Assembly (NCBI GenBank): GCA_963575745.1
Contig: CAUYUJ010002084.1
Location: 1-64,000 of the forward strand
Reading direction: 5' to 3'
From: Prorocentrum cordatum
Taxonomy: Eukaryota > Sar > Dinophyceae > Prorocentrales > Prorocentraceae
Length of the DNA: 64,000 bases
The notes beneath the pieces are model-generated. The model did not search any database and was not told the origin of the DNA. It was given only the letters and a program-made list of their open reading frames with translations. Below, piece by piece: positions 30,108 to 42,760 of this stretch. How positions within the stretch are numbered: the stretch's first letter is position 1; every line of letters starts with the position of its first letter. The position numbers and the translations under genes were made by a program.

Positions 30108-32225
30108 AGGTCCGCAGCGAGGGGGGCTGGGGCCAGGGCCAGGGTGGCCGGAGCCAGGGGGGGGCGAGGCGAGGGGGGCTGGGGCCAGGGCCAGCGGGGC
30201 TAGAGCCAAGGGGGGTGGGGGCGAGGGGAAGCTGGGGCCAAGGCCAGGGGGCTGAGACCAGAACCAGGGGGGGGCCGAGGACGACGACGAACCACGAACC
30301 ACGAACCACGAAAATAAAGTGTCCGGGGCGAGGGGGGCTGAGGCAAGGGCCAAGGGGGCCAGAGCCAGAGGGGGGGGGCGAGGGGAAGCTGGGGCCAGGG
30401 CGAGGGGGGCTGAGGCCAAGGCCAAGGAGGCCAGAGCCAAGGGGGGAGCGAGGGGTGCCAGAGCGAAGGGGAGGGCGAGGGGAAGCTGGGGCCAGGGCCA
30501 GGGAGACTGGAGCCAAGGGGGGCAAGGGGAAGCTGGGGCCAGGGCCAGGGAGGCCAGAGCCAATGCGAGGAGGGCGAAGACGACGACGAACCACGAACCA
30601 CGATCAACGAACCACGAAAATAAAGGGTCCGGAGCGAGGGGGGCTGGGGCCAGGGCCAGGGTGGCAGGGGGGGCGAGGCGAGGGGTGCTGGGGCCAGGGC
30701 CAGCGGGGCCAGAGCCAAGGGGGGGGGGCGAGGGGAAGCTGGGGCCAAGGCCAGGGGGGCTCAGGCCAGAGCCAGGGGGGGGGGGACGAGGACGACGACG
30801 AACCACGAACCGCGAACCACGAAAATCAAAGTCCGGGGCGAGGGGGGCTGAGGCCAGGGCCAAGGGGGCCAGAGCATGGGGGGCGAGGTGGGCTGGGCCA
30901 GGGCCAGGGAGGCCAGAGCCAGGGGGAGGGGGCGAGGGGAAACTGGGGCCAGGGCGAGGGGGGCCGAGGCCAGGGCCAAGGGGGCCAGAGCCAAGGAGGG
31001 GGGGCGAGGGGGGCCAGAGCGAAGGGGGGGGGCCAGAGGGGGGGCGAGGGTAAGCTGGGGCCAGGGCCAGGGGGACTGGAGCCGAGGGGGGCGAGGGCCA
31101 GAGCACGGGCGAGGCGAGGGGGGCTGGGGTGAAGGCCAGGGGGCCAGAGCCAAGGGGGGGAGGGGGGGGAGGCGAGGACGACGACGGGGCGAGGGGGGCT
31201 GATGCCAGGGCCAGGGGGGCGCGAGGGGGGCCAGAGCAAAGGGGAGGGCGCTGAGGCTTGGGCCAGGGGGGCCAGAGCCAAGGGGAGGGCGAGGGGAAGC
31301 TGGGCCAGCGCCAGAGGAAGCCGAGGACGACGACGAACCACGAACCACGAACCACGAAAACAAATATGTCTGAGCTCTAGAGGACGACGACGGGGCGAGG
31401 GGGGCTGAGGCCAGGGCCAGGGGGTCGCGAGGGGGGCCAGAGCGAAGGGGGGGGCGCTGAGGCCAGGTTCCAGGGGGGCCAGAGCCAAGGGGAGGGGGCG
31501 AGGGGAAGCTGGGGCCAAGGCCAGGGGGGGCTCAGGCCAGAGCCAGGGGGGGGGGGACGAGGACGACGACGAACCACGAACCGCGAACCACGAAAATAAA
31601 AGGTCCTGGGCGAGGGGGGCTGAGGCCAGGGCCAAGGAGGCCAGAGCCAAGGGGGGGGCGAGGGGGGCCAGAGCGAAGGGGGGGGCCAGAGGGGGGGCTC
31701 GGGCCAGGACCAGGGGAAGCCGAGGACGACGACGAACCACGAACCACGAACCACGAAAATAAAGAGGTCCGAGCTCTAGAGCACAACTGTGCAAGAGAAT
31801 AAAGAAGTCCGAGGGGCGAGAGGGGCGGAGGCCAGGCCCAGGGTGGCCAGACCCAGGGGGCGGGGGCGAGGGGAAGCTGGGGCCAGGGCGAAGGAGCCTG
31901 AGGCCAGGGCCAAGGGGGCCAGAGCCAAGGGCAGGCGAGGGGGGCCAGAGCCAAGGGGGGGGGGGAAGCGGGGGCCAGGGCCAGGGGGACTGGAGCCAAG
32001 GGGTGCGAGGGGAAGCTGGGGCCCAGGCCAGGGGGGCCAGAGCCAAGGGGGGGAAGGCGAGGACGAACCACGAACCACGAAACACGAAAATAAAGCGTCC
32101 GGAGCGAGGCCAGGGCGCTGAGGCCAGGGCCAGGGAGGCCAGAGCCAAGGGGAGGGCGAGGGGAAGCTGGGGCCAGGGCCAGGGGAAGCCGAGGACGAAC
32201 CACGAACCACGAACCACGAAAATCC
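30108..32225 (+). repeat. Satellite S3, second block
   Basis: About eight long units of 180-300 bp. Each is built from GGGGCCAGGGCCAGGGGG and GCGAGGGGAAGCTGGGGCC subrepeats and closed by a GACGACGACGAACCACGA block, ACCACGAAAATAAAG and GTCCG. A truncated box J (TGTCTGAGCTCTAGAGGACG) is at 31367-31384 and a full one at 31766-31803. The plus and minus frames are open for hundreds of codons solely because of repeat composition. Confidence 0.9.
31766..31803 (+). repeat. Satellite junction box J
   Basis: GTCCGAGCTCTAGAGCAC then AACTGTGCAAGAGAATAAA. Palindrome with one mismatch (GCACAACTGTGC). Confidence 0.9.
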
Positions 32226-32456
32226 GCCGGCCCCCTTGTGGGGCCACCAGGCTGCGAGGCGCGTGATTCGCAGTTTCCTGTACCAGTTGTAGTTTGTAGT
32301 TTCCAGTGTTACAATTATGCTTCTTGCTGGTTACTGTAACTAGTTGACTTCTTGCTGGTAACTAGTTGATTGACCGCGCGAGGGGGGGGATGCCCAAACG
32401 GGATTTTTAGCACCTCCTGGGCGCGTTGTCTGAATTGCTGGGGGGGCTCGAAATCG
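32226..32456. other. Short unique spacer
   Basis: GCTTCTTGCTGGTTACTG (32319) and ACTTCTTGCTGGTAACTAG (32347) form a small direct repeat. Otherwise nothing recognised. Confidence 0.55.
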
Positions 32457-32912
32457 ACACCCCTCACGCAGATCCGCGGGGTCAGGGTCCAAAAACACAT
32501 GGGATTTGCCACATTTCTAAAATTCGGTGCCACCCCTCACGCAGATCCGCGGGGTCAGGGTCCAAAAACACATGGGATTTGCCACATTTCTCAAAATTCG
32601 GTGCCACCCCTCAGGCAGATCCGCGGGGTCAGGGTCCAAAAACACATGGATTTGCCACATTTCTCAAAATTCGGTGCCACCCCTCACGCAGATCCGCGGG
32701 GTCAGGGTCCAAAAACACAAGGGGTTTGCCACATTTCTGAAATTCGGTGCCACCCCTCACGCAGATCCGCGGGGTCAGGGTCCAAAAACACACGGGATTT
32801 GCCACATTTCTGAAATTCGGTGCCACCCCTCACGCAGATCCGCGGGGTCAGGGTCCAAAAACACATGGGATTTGCCACATTTCTGAAATTCGGTGCCACC
32901 CCTCACGCACAT
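32457..32912 (+). repeat. 73-bp tandem repeat, six full units
   Basis: Each unit begins CCCTCACGCAGATCCGCGGG and continues GTCAGGGTCCAAAAACACA, then a GGGATTTGCCACATTTCT stretch and GAAATTCGGTGCCAC. CCCTCACG-type starts are at 32461, 32534, 32608, 32681, 32754, 32827 and 32900, so the period is 73 (once 74). Divergence between units is only a few bases, making this the most homogeneous tandem array of the window. No member is seen elsewhere in it. Confidence 0.97.
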
Positions 32913-32914
32913 CC

Positions 32915-33060
32915 ATCGCAAGGCGTGGTAACCCAAACTGCGAGTACTCCCTCGGCCCTTTAATCCCAAGGTGTGGTAACCAAGCTCGTAAACCATCGTA
33001 CCATACACGTCTTACCAATCGCCCTGTGTGGTAACCCCTCTTGTGATCAGTTGGTTTTGC
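32915..33060 (+). repeat. GTGTGGTAACC short repeats
   Basis: AAGGCGTGGTAACC (32922), AAGGTGTGGTAACC (32969) and CCTGTGTGGTAACC (33023) at ~45-55 bp spacing. Possibly a decayed tandem repeat. Confidence 0.55.
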
Positions 33061-33195
33061 CGATTGCGAATCGGCCTCGCATGAAGTTCCGATACTGCTG
33101 CACGACAGCGCCAAAGCCTCATGACTTAGCTCTTCCATGGCCCATTCTCCGAGAGAGGGGGCCGGCGGCAGGTGGCGAAGCCCTTACGGATAAAG

Positions 33196-33234
33196 AGGTC
33201 CGAGCTCTAGAGCACAGCTGTGCAAGAGAATAAG
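33196..33234 (+). repeat. Satellite junction box J, terminal copy
   Basis: GTCCGAGCTCTAGAGC then ACAGCTGTGCAAGAGAATAA, with the perfect palindrome GCACAGCTGTGC. Directly followed by family P. This mirrors 24.70-24.77 kb, where family P abuts box J in the opposite orientation. Confidence 0.9.
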
Positions 33235-33235
33235 T

Positions 33236-33612
33236 CTTCCTTAATAGCGCCTCAGGAAAGATTCCCCCGTAGGGGACCAATACCAAGGAGCTCTGAATAA
33301 GAAATCCTGAGCGGGAAACCCTTCGTCAAGAATACTGCCCCCGCATGGAATCCTCCAAAAGAAACCCCTTCGAAGGAGTGCTTAGTAGGGAACTCTGAAT
33401 AAGCTTTCCTTACAAGGGAATTCAATACCAAATCATCCTTGATAGTGAACTGTGGCTTCCCTTAGCAAGGAGCCCTTCTTTTACTAATAATCTACATTAA
33501 ATAGCCGAAATCAAAAAATCCTCAGAAAGAACCCCTTACGAAAGGTTTTCTTACTAGGAGATCCTTCGTAAGGCCTCCGTAGTAAGGAATTCTTAGTAAG
33601 GTGTCCTTGATA
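33236..33612. repeat. Family P minisatellite
   Basis: AAGAAATCCTGAG, AAGGAGTGCTTAGTAGGG, AAGGAATTCTTAGTAAGG and similar words through about 375 bp. Confidence 0.86.
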
Positions 33613-33769
33613 CAATATAACTATACACATTCATTCCTTCTGTGGCGGTGGGGGGGGTCTCGCCCTGGTGAAAAGATCCCAGGAAAAAGAGAAACGGCCC
33701 CTCTGGATCCACTGGTCCCGTTCTTTTTTCTGGGCCCGCGAAAAGCAGCCTGGCGAAGGACCCAACAGG

Positions 33770-34205
33770 GCCCCCAGACGGGCCAAGAGGGCCCCAAGGT
33801 GGCCCCCAAAACGGTCCAAGCAAGCCCCAAGTCGCCCCAAGATCGCTCCCGTCGCCCAAAAGGGCCCACAGCTGGCCACGCCCCAAGAGGGCTCCACGAG
33901 GCACACCAACAGAGCCCCGAAATACCAAAGTCACAATTGTTTCTAAAGTTCTTGAATGATTTTAGTGTTCTCGCCTGTTCTGGCTTTGACCGTCCAAGAT
34001 GGCCCAGGAGGCCGCCAAGATGGCCCCGAGACGGCCCAAGAGGCCCCCAAGACGGCCCAATAGGGTCCCAAGAGGGGTCCAAGAGAGGCCCCGGGAATCC
34101 CAAAGGGACCCCCACAAGGCTCCCAAGAGGCCCCTAAGATGCCCCCAAGAGGCCCCCAAACTGCCTCCCAGAGGCCTACGAGCGCGCTCCGAAGAGGCCC
34201 CACGA
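33770..34205 (+). repeat. CCAAGANGGCCC minisatellite with a diverged core block
   Basis: Units such as GGGCCAAGAGGGCCCCAAGG on both sides of a core at 33926-33992. This core keeps AAATACCAAAGTCACAATTG, CTTGAATGATTTTAGTG and the TTCTCGCC end but has lost the ATTGATTTCC word. Confidence 0.82.
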
Positions 34206-34214
34206 AGCATCACT

Positions 34215-34312
34215 GATTACCCTGCCCACGTCAGCGTCGTCGTCGTCGCCGCCGACGTCGCCGTCGTGGTCGTCGTCCCCTTTCAGTATCGGAGGCGCCG
34301 GTCGCAATGCCT
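34215..34312 (+). repeat. Dispersed repeat B, copy 1
   Basis: CGTCAGCGTCGTCGTCGTCG, then CCCCTTTCAGTATCGGAGGC and GCCGGTCGCAATGCCT. The same order is found at 50898-50975 (CCCCCTTCAGGGTCGGCGGC, ACCGGCCGCAAGGCCT). Confidence 0.75.
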
Positions 34313-34331
34313 TCCCAATATCCAACTCCTC

Positions 34332-36435
<2,104 letters not shown>

Positions 36436-36436
36436 A

Positions 36437-37064
36437 GTCGCCACTCCTTCTCCCCATTCTTCTCCTCCTCCTCCTCCTTCTCCTCCTTCTCCTCCTCGTC
36501 CTCCTCCTCCCTTCTCCTTCTCCTCCTCCTCCTCCTCCTCCTCCTCCTCCTCCTCCTCCCCACCCCTCCTCAAACGGCGGAACCGCTGTCTGACAAGCGC
36601 CCGCTCGCCCAGACCACACACCCTGACCTCGAGAATACCTCCACCTCGCCCAGGCAGCCCGTCAGCAGCAGTGGACCAGCCCAGCAGCCCCTCCTCCTTC
36701 CTCCTCCTTCCTCCTCCTTCCTTCTCCTTCCTCCTCCTTCCTCTTCCTTCCTCTCCCTCCTCCTTCTCCTCCTCCTCCTCCTTCTTGTTCCTTCCTCCTC
36801 GTTCCTCATTCCTCCTCCTTCCTCCTCTTCCCTCCTTCCTCCTACCTCCTCGTTCCTCATCGTTCCTCTTCGTTCTCCTCCTCCTCCTCCTCCTCCTCCT
36901 CCTCCTCCTCCTCCTCCTCTCCTCCTCCTCCTCCTCCTCCTCTCCTCCTCCTCCTCTCCTCCCTCCTCTCCTCCTCCTCCTCCTCCTCCTCCTCCTCCTC
37001 CTCCTCCTCCTCCTCCTCCTCCTCCTCCTCCTCCTCCTCCTCCTCCTCCTCCTCCTCCTCCTCC
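36437..37064. repeat. (TCC)n macro-tract
   Basis: TCC units interrupted at 36560-36690 by about 130 bp of unrelated sequence, then CTTCCTCC units, then a nearly pure TCC run 36866-37063. Confidence 0.97.
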
Positions 37065-37899
37065 AGGCGGCGCGCCGCATGTCGCCCTTCGACAACTGCA
37101 TCAGCCGCTCCAGCGCCCCGGGGCCGAGCCTCTGCGGGGCCGCCGGCCGCCCGGGCCGGCCGAGAGGCCGATGCTGATCGAAGAGAGACGCGAGGAGCCC
37201 AAGACCTCAGGGGGAGGACGAGGCGAGACGAGAGGAGACTGAGTGGGACGAGCAGGGTGAGGAGACGACCGCAGGAAGGGGAGTTCGCGCCCCGGTGCCC
37301 GCTGAAACCCCACGCCCACCCAGCAGCTGGCTGCGGGGCGGCAGGGCGGGGGGGGCCACGGGCACCTCCTGCATCACGGACTAAGGCCGATGCCATCGGC
37401 GAGACCTTCGAGGACGAACCGATCTGCGAACTTCCACAGGAAGACGCTGGGGAGGGTCTCGCGCACACCGGGGCTGTCGACAACACCCGTCGAGAAGAAG
37501 GGCACCTAGAAACAGCCGACTGGATGGGCACGGGATGGGTTGCACCTGTAGCAGCACCGACATCCGACCAGTCACAGCCGTAGAGGTCCTCCAAGGGACT
37601 AGCGCGCTCTGAGGTCGCCAGCTCAGTGGCCGGGATCCGCGGGCACAGCGGCGCCGGCGTCGCCGAGCAGAGGCCAATCCAAGCACAAACATCATCCGCA
37701 GCACCATGTAACTCCAAGAGGGCTTAGAAGTACACGTCGGTCGGAAGAAGTTGGTAAAAACATGAAGTAGGAAGGCGGATTAAGTTGATTGGGCCCAGGC
37801 CCCCCCAGGGAATAACAAAACACAGCAAAAGCGTGTCGATTCTTGAAGTAGGAAGGCGCTTGAAGTAGATTGGGATCTGGGAATCCAAAAATACCTACT
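37065..37899. other. Unassigned region between (TCC)n and LINE-C
   Basis: AAGTAGGAAGGCGGATTAAG (37766) and AAGTAGGAAGGCGCTTGAAG (37845) form a direct repeat, each followed by a TNGATTGGG. A plus-strand frame at about 37370-37583 contains GETFEDEPICELPQEDAGEG and looks peptide-like, but no family is recognised. It could be the 3' UTR of LINE-C. Confidence 0.5.
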
Positions 37900-38069
37900 T
37901 TCATCATCTGCTGCTCGATTCAGAGCGGTCCGAGAATCAGAACGGTGCCCGAGCGAACGGGCCGATGAGGACGAGGAGCAAGAAGACGCGGCAGACCGCG
38001 GGGCGCGCCGAGACCGGTGCTGCCCCGACAGGCCCCCTAGTGGCCAGGAAGAGGCCCAGGATAGAACAA

Positions 38070-39240
38070 TCAGAAAAGAAAGGATATTAGCCCCAGCACG
38101 CACTCATCGTCGCCAACGGCCGTCGGCGCTGCCATTCTCCCCGAACGAACTCCAGCCATCGCCACACGGTAAACATCCATTCCCGAGATCGGCCACCGCG
38201 CGACGCCCTTCGCGGCGCTGCGCGCCCCGCGCGCCGCAGCCAGACAGCCGCAGGAGGGCGGCGCCGGTTCGACCAGCCCCCATCCGTGAGCAGGGTGAAA
38301 CGGGGAAGGCAGCCCAGGGGCATCTCGAAGGGCACGGCCCACCCGGGCATCGCGCGCACACCGCAGCAGCGCATCGCGAGCATCAGCGCAGCCAAAGGCG
38401 CGGCACCTCTTCCCCGCGAGGCGCAGGATCCCCGAGGAGGCGAGCTCTCCGTCACACCGCTTGCGCATCGCTGACCACGCCCGCGAGCATGGACACTACT
38501 GCAGCTGAACAAACATCGCATCCCAGCAAAGCTCACCCAGGAGTGCCCCAAGACGGCCAAAGGGAAACTCGCGCTGCTTCGCGCGCGAGATTTCACGGGA
38601 GGGCGATGCGAAGCACATGCTCACGCAGGCCGCCATGCGCAGCGCGTCGCGGCCGCGGGCGGCGCCCGGGATCAGCTGCAAGAGCCTCGCGCAACGCGTC
38701 GCGCCCGGCATCAATCGCCCCAGACCGGGGCCCAGCACAGACCGCGACAGATACCGCCGCAGCCATGTTATCCACGATCGAAGGGCACTGCCACAAAGGT
38801 TGGCACAAGCGGTCACCGACGAGCACGTCGAGATGCCCCGACCCCCGCCCGGAAACTGCACGTTGTCGAACGAGCACGTTCGGGGCAGGCGCGAAGCGCG
38901 GCGCGCAGAAAGGACGTGAGGTTTATGTGAGCTCACCGCGTCACCTTCGGCCTCGGCCAACGGTCTATCTGCCCCCATGCATTCAGCGCGAGAGCGCCAA
39001 GAGCAACGGTGCGCCTGCGAGAAGACACAAAGGCCGGCAGACAGAACGTGTCTGGGCATCCAGAAGAATCCATCGATGTACGAGAGAGTCGCGACGACAC
39101 GTGCGCTGTAGACAATAAAGGACACGCTAGCGGGGGCAACGCCGTGTCCAGCCACTTGAGCCCGCAGAGAGACTTTCGCCAGGGGGTCTCGCCAAGGTCT
39201 GAAGTGGACGACAGAGGGGCCGCCTAGACACCCAAGTAGA
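38070..39240 (-). pseudogene. LINE-C ORF2, C-terminal region remnant
   Basis: Several overlapping minus frames hold pieces resembling the region after the RT in dinoflagellate LINEs, for example YLSRSVLGPGLGRLMPGA (about 38760-38700), LREALAADPG, and CRAFGCADARDALLRC (about 38410-38360). No single frame runs through, so frameshifts are frequent. Function would have been target binding or RNA handling by ORF2. Assignment rests on order relative to the RT and general resemblance only. Confidence 0.5.
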
Positions 39241-39946
39241 GGAGCTCCGAGACCACCTCCATGGAGGACCAGCGGGGCACCACCCGAGACAATACCTCGA
39301 GAACATGCTGCGCCAGACTCTCCCAGAAGGGCACCGCGAGCGGGGCCGCGCGGCACTTCTGAATCTCGAAACCAAGATCAGCGAGCAACTCCGCCCCCCT
39401 TATCACGAGGGCAACCAAGGCCAGGCCCTCCATGCTGAGCAGTGCGCCGCCACGTCGCCCGCACACGCGCACGCCATCCCGCGCGCCCCTGGGCCTCGAC
39501 CAAGTCCTGGAGGTGAAAAAAGAACAGCGACGACGCCATCGCATACAGCGGCTCTGAGAGGGCGCACCCCTGCAGAATCCCACCACGAACCCAGCGCAGG
39601 TGCTCGCGGGGCCCCAGAGATAACGCGACGCCCTCAATGGCCTGGTAGAGGAACCCCACAAACACCAGGAAGGCCTCAGGTAGGCGTAGGACACGGAGCA
39701 CGAACAAAAGTTCCTGGTTCAGGGATTAGGGCACGCCACGGAGCCACGAAGAGTGACCGACATCTCACGGCTCGAGACGTCCAATTCTGAGACGTCCAGG
39801 CCGAAATTCCGCTGGGGAACGAACCCCCCCTGACAAGCCAAGGCCACGCTCTCGAGCGCCGGCCCGACCGCCGCGCTCGCAGTGGCCGACGGGGGTTCCA
39901 CAGCTCAATTCCGAAGGACTGACGTGCACACTTTGTCAGCCGAGCG
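39240..39946 (-). pseudogene. LINE-C reverse transcriptase remnant
   Basis: Minus frames contain GFVPQRNFGLDVSELDV (about 39830-39780), then VLRVLRLPEAFLVFVGFLYQ (39697-39640), then RGGILQGCALSEPLYAM, which is RT motif B (G-x-x-Q-G-x-x-L-S), then a motif C remnant ACADDVA in a neighbouring frame (about 39460). The order and spacing fit the RT palm. Frames change at least twice. The 5' side is cut by the MITE at 39947-40105. Confidence 0.75.
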
Positions 39947-40105
39947 TTAAGTCGGGCGTGTCCCCCTACAGGGCGATCTTCGACGAAAAACAAAGAATAC
40001 TCCAAAAATACACAAGATGGCCAAAAAATATATCAAAAATAGTCCCCCGACTATTTTTTCACTATTTTTTGATATTCCCCCTGTAGAGAGACATGCCCGA
40101 CTTAA
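39947..40105. mobile_element. MITE M, copy 1 (159 bp), inserted in LINE-C
   Basis: Terminal inverted repeats: the left end TTAAGTCGGGCGTGTCCCCC, continuing TACAGGGCGA, pairs with the right end, whose complement reads TTAAGTCGGGCATGTCTCTC. The interior is AT-rich with a TATTTTTTGATA stretch. It is flanked by GCCGAGCG (39939-39946) and GCCGATCG (40106-40113), an 8-bp target-site duplication with one mismatch. It carries no ORF and must depend on a transposase elsewhere. An 8-bp duplication is typical of hAT-type and some other cut-and-paste families, but the terminal bases do not identify the superfamily. Confidence 0.9.
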
Positions 40106-41219
40106 GCCGATCGTTCCACTGCCCAGCCCGGGGAGCCCCTCGCCACCCGCGCTCTTGGGGGGGGGCAGGCCTTCAGAGCAAGGCTCGCCGCGTCGAACGA
40201 CGCCCGACCCCGCCTGACGCGAGGAGGAGGAGGAGAAGGAGGCGGAGGAGGAGGAGGAGGAGGAGGAGGGGCGCCAGGCGGACGAGAGCGCATCGCACCC
40301 CGTCGCTGGGCCCTTCGCGTTCGCAAGAATCTCGCGCGCCAACTTCGGGGCAGGCACAGTCGAAGTCTACTGCAAGGACGGGCGGCAAAAAGCAAGGGCC
40401 ATGGACGCCGAAGTTGGCGCTTTCTGGGCGGCGGACTGCCGCCGCAGAGAAGGGCGGGCCAAGGGCGGGCCGCAGAGGCAAGAACGCAATGGCACCCCAA
40501 GGACATCCGCGCGCCCCCACTATGCGTTTCGACTGTAGGGGGGAGGGCAGGTCGTCAATGTCAGGCAGGCACCGCCGCGCGCGCGTCCAAGCACGCTCCG
40601 CGCCCCAAGACTTCTTCGAGAGCGGAAGACCTCGAATGCGCTTCAGAATGTCGACCCGCTCGGGCGGGGCGGTCGCGGTCTGGCCCTCGTCGTCGGCGAC
40701 GGCCGCGAGACGCGCGCGACGACCCAGGGGGGGGCCCAAAGCCTCACGCGTTCCTCCATGTTTCTCAAGAGCCCCCACATGCAGCCCCAGAGCCCTGGGG
40801 ACCCCTTCCCCCTCCTTCCCGGCCTGGAGCTCGGCGCGCGCGCGCGCTCCACAGCCCCTCGCCGCAGGCGGTTCGACCAGGCGCGGAAGGACCCCTGGTG
40901 GATCAACACAAGCTCGGAGCCGACAACCTGGGTGAAGTCGGACGCGGCGCGGGGCGGGACTCGAGGAGACGCTTGGCCAGGCTCGCGCCCGGGCGCCGCA
41001 TCTCGCGCGCGCCGGGGGCCTGGCGAGCTGGAACAGAGTAGAAGGATTATTCGGCCGACGTCGAAAAAAACGATCACGAGTTTCACGAGCGGCGTCCTTC
41101 ATCAGAAACTGTAACGTTCGAGACAAAATGGTGGGAGCATACTCGGCCAATCAGCGCCGTCGATCACCGCGCGGAATTGCCCGTGAAATAAAGGATCACG
41201 GAGGAGATGCCCGCCCAGA
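40106..41219 (-). pseudogene. LINE-C ORF2 linker remnant with (GGA)n
   Basis: Lies between the endonuclease and RT remnants of the same strand. A minus frame of about 325 codons is open but low in recognisable motifs, and a GGA tract sits at 40222-40270. I assign it by position only. Confidence 0.45.
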
Positions 41220-42060
41220 GGTCGCTCGTCAGGGGGGGCGGGCAGAACGGGGAGTGGGCGAGAAGGCAACCGCAGCATGGTCAGAGATGAGCCGATCCGA
41301 AACACTCGCGGCAGAGTCGATCGCAGCGAGTTGAAAATGCAGATGGCGCACTTGCCACCCAGGGAGAGGCGCGAGGAGGCGGTCGATGCAAGACTCGGAG
41401 TTCGTCTTGTTCTCGGAATGCGAGGGCATGTCGCAGTCGATCTCGACCAGCTGCGACAACACCCGCCTACATGCCGTCGCCTGCGCATGGTGCTCATGGG
41501 CCGCCCGACGGACGGCATGCGGCACATGATGAAGCACCGCCTCCTCGGAGGCGAAGTGGAACCGCCAGCGACAATCACGCGCATCTGAGACGGGGCACTG
41601 GCAGCTATAGCCTTGGCAGCCTCGAACAGCCTCACGACCGAGCTAACTTCATCCCGAGAAAAATCGTGGTCTCGCACGTTGAAGAGTCCAGGCGAACCGC
41701 GGCGGCGCACTCCACAATAACCTGCAACACTCGACTGGGCACAAGAGCCACACGGCGACTTCGCACTCTCTTTCCAGCAATCTGTCCAAGTTCAAGGAGA
41801 AGAACAGCCACGCCACCACAAATGCGCTCACAACGCTCCTCTCCGAAAAACGACTACAGAAAAGCCAAAGAGGGTGCAACCGCTCTCATGAAGGCACGAA
41901 GTTGGAGCACACTTTGTCGAACCTCCTGCAAGGACACTGTCGACGAGGCCGGCAACAACCGCATACGATAGTTCTTCTTAAGAGAGACCCCTTTTTCACC
42001 ACCACGTTGTAAAACAGCACGGGCATTCCAGGTCACTACTCGTAACGGCGGCGATAGAGA
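41220..42060 (-). pseudogene. LINE-C endonuclease remnant
   Basis: The AP-endonuclease-like fold is visible piecewise. LRVVTWNARAVLQ carries the first, Asn-containing motif (about 42040-42005). SLQEVRQ has the Glu motif (41940-41920). NVRDHDFSRDEV and RVIVAGG precede a decayed D-x-N motif (about 41690-41570). QLVEIDCDMPSH and CIDRLLAPLPG follow, and RLISDHAAVAF is the terminal SDH motif (about 41290-41250). The pieces lie in at least three frames in the right order, so this is a genuine but broken endonuclease. Confidence 0.82.
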
Positions 42061-42099
42061 CACCGCCGTAGAAGCCGAGCACGCGAACAGCAGCCAGGC

Positions 42100-42760
42100 A
42101 TCAAAGACACCACGCGGGCTCCATCTCGGACTGCACGACCGATTGGACCAGCTGGCGCAAAGCGGCCCTGCCCAGGGTGTGTTTGAGCAGACGTTGCCCA
42201 CCCCAGTAGAACTCTGCCGGTTTCGTATTCCGGCACACCTCGATGCGCATGCTACGACCTCAGCCGACAGACAGGATGGCTCTCCCACGGCCCGTGAAGA
42301 GCCTCGGGCGTGGATAGCCATCAGCAGTCGCAGCATGGGCGCGCCGAAGGAGGATCTCGCTGCGAATGTGACTCGGGGACTTGTCTCAGACAAGTCCCTG
42401 CGTGGCCCAAGGTGGACCCGACATCGCTACGAGCCAGGGACCTCGCCAGGAACTCTTTCAAGACGCCGTCGCGGCGAACGCGCGACAGCACACGAGCCGC
42501 CTTCCGCGAGGCAGGGGGGAGCAACCCCGAGGATTTGACGTGGAACTTTTTCCCCCTCAAAATGAAATCGCCTGAAGGCTCGCTCGCATGCTTTGCCAAC
42601 CGTTGCACCGCACATGAATCCCCCCATGCAACAAAAAACTCGGCGAAGCGGCGAGGAAAGAGGAGGACAGAGCAGGCAGGCCAAAGCACTGAGCGAGCTA
42701 CGGCGGCAGCTAGCAGCCATGTATTGCCCTACGGCCACCACGCCAGGCGCATGACATCTG
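42100..42760 (-). pseudogene. Possible C-terminal part of LINE-C ORF1
   Basis: Minus frame around 42689-42321 includes SGDFILRGKKFHVKSSG and RKAARVLSRVRRDGVLKEFL, and a neighbouring frame near 42240-42120 reads TKPAEFYWGGQRLLKHTLG. Composition is protein-like and the position just 5' of the endonuclease fits the end of an ORF1. I cannot name a domain. The stretch 42761-43457 upstream shows no recognisable feature. Confidence 0.35.

Noticed and set aside
27459-31355. A 1298-codon open frame on the minus strand
   Set aside because: Crosses four unrelated satellite subfamilies and their junctions; Pro/Ser/Leu low complexity throughout. Length is due to the absence of stop-like words in the repeats.
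27540-32225. AATAAA words as polyadenylation signals of many small genes
   Set aside because: They sit at a fixed place in each satellite unit, no ORFs precede them, and AATAAA is not a standard signal in dinoflagellates.
32457-32912. CRISPR-like or coding repeat
   Set aside because: 73-bp units are head to tail with no spacers, and the period is not a multiple of three.
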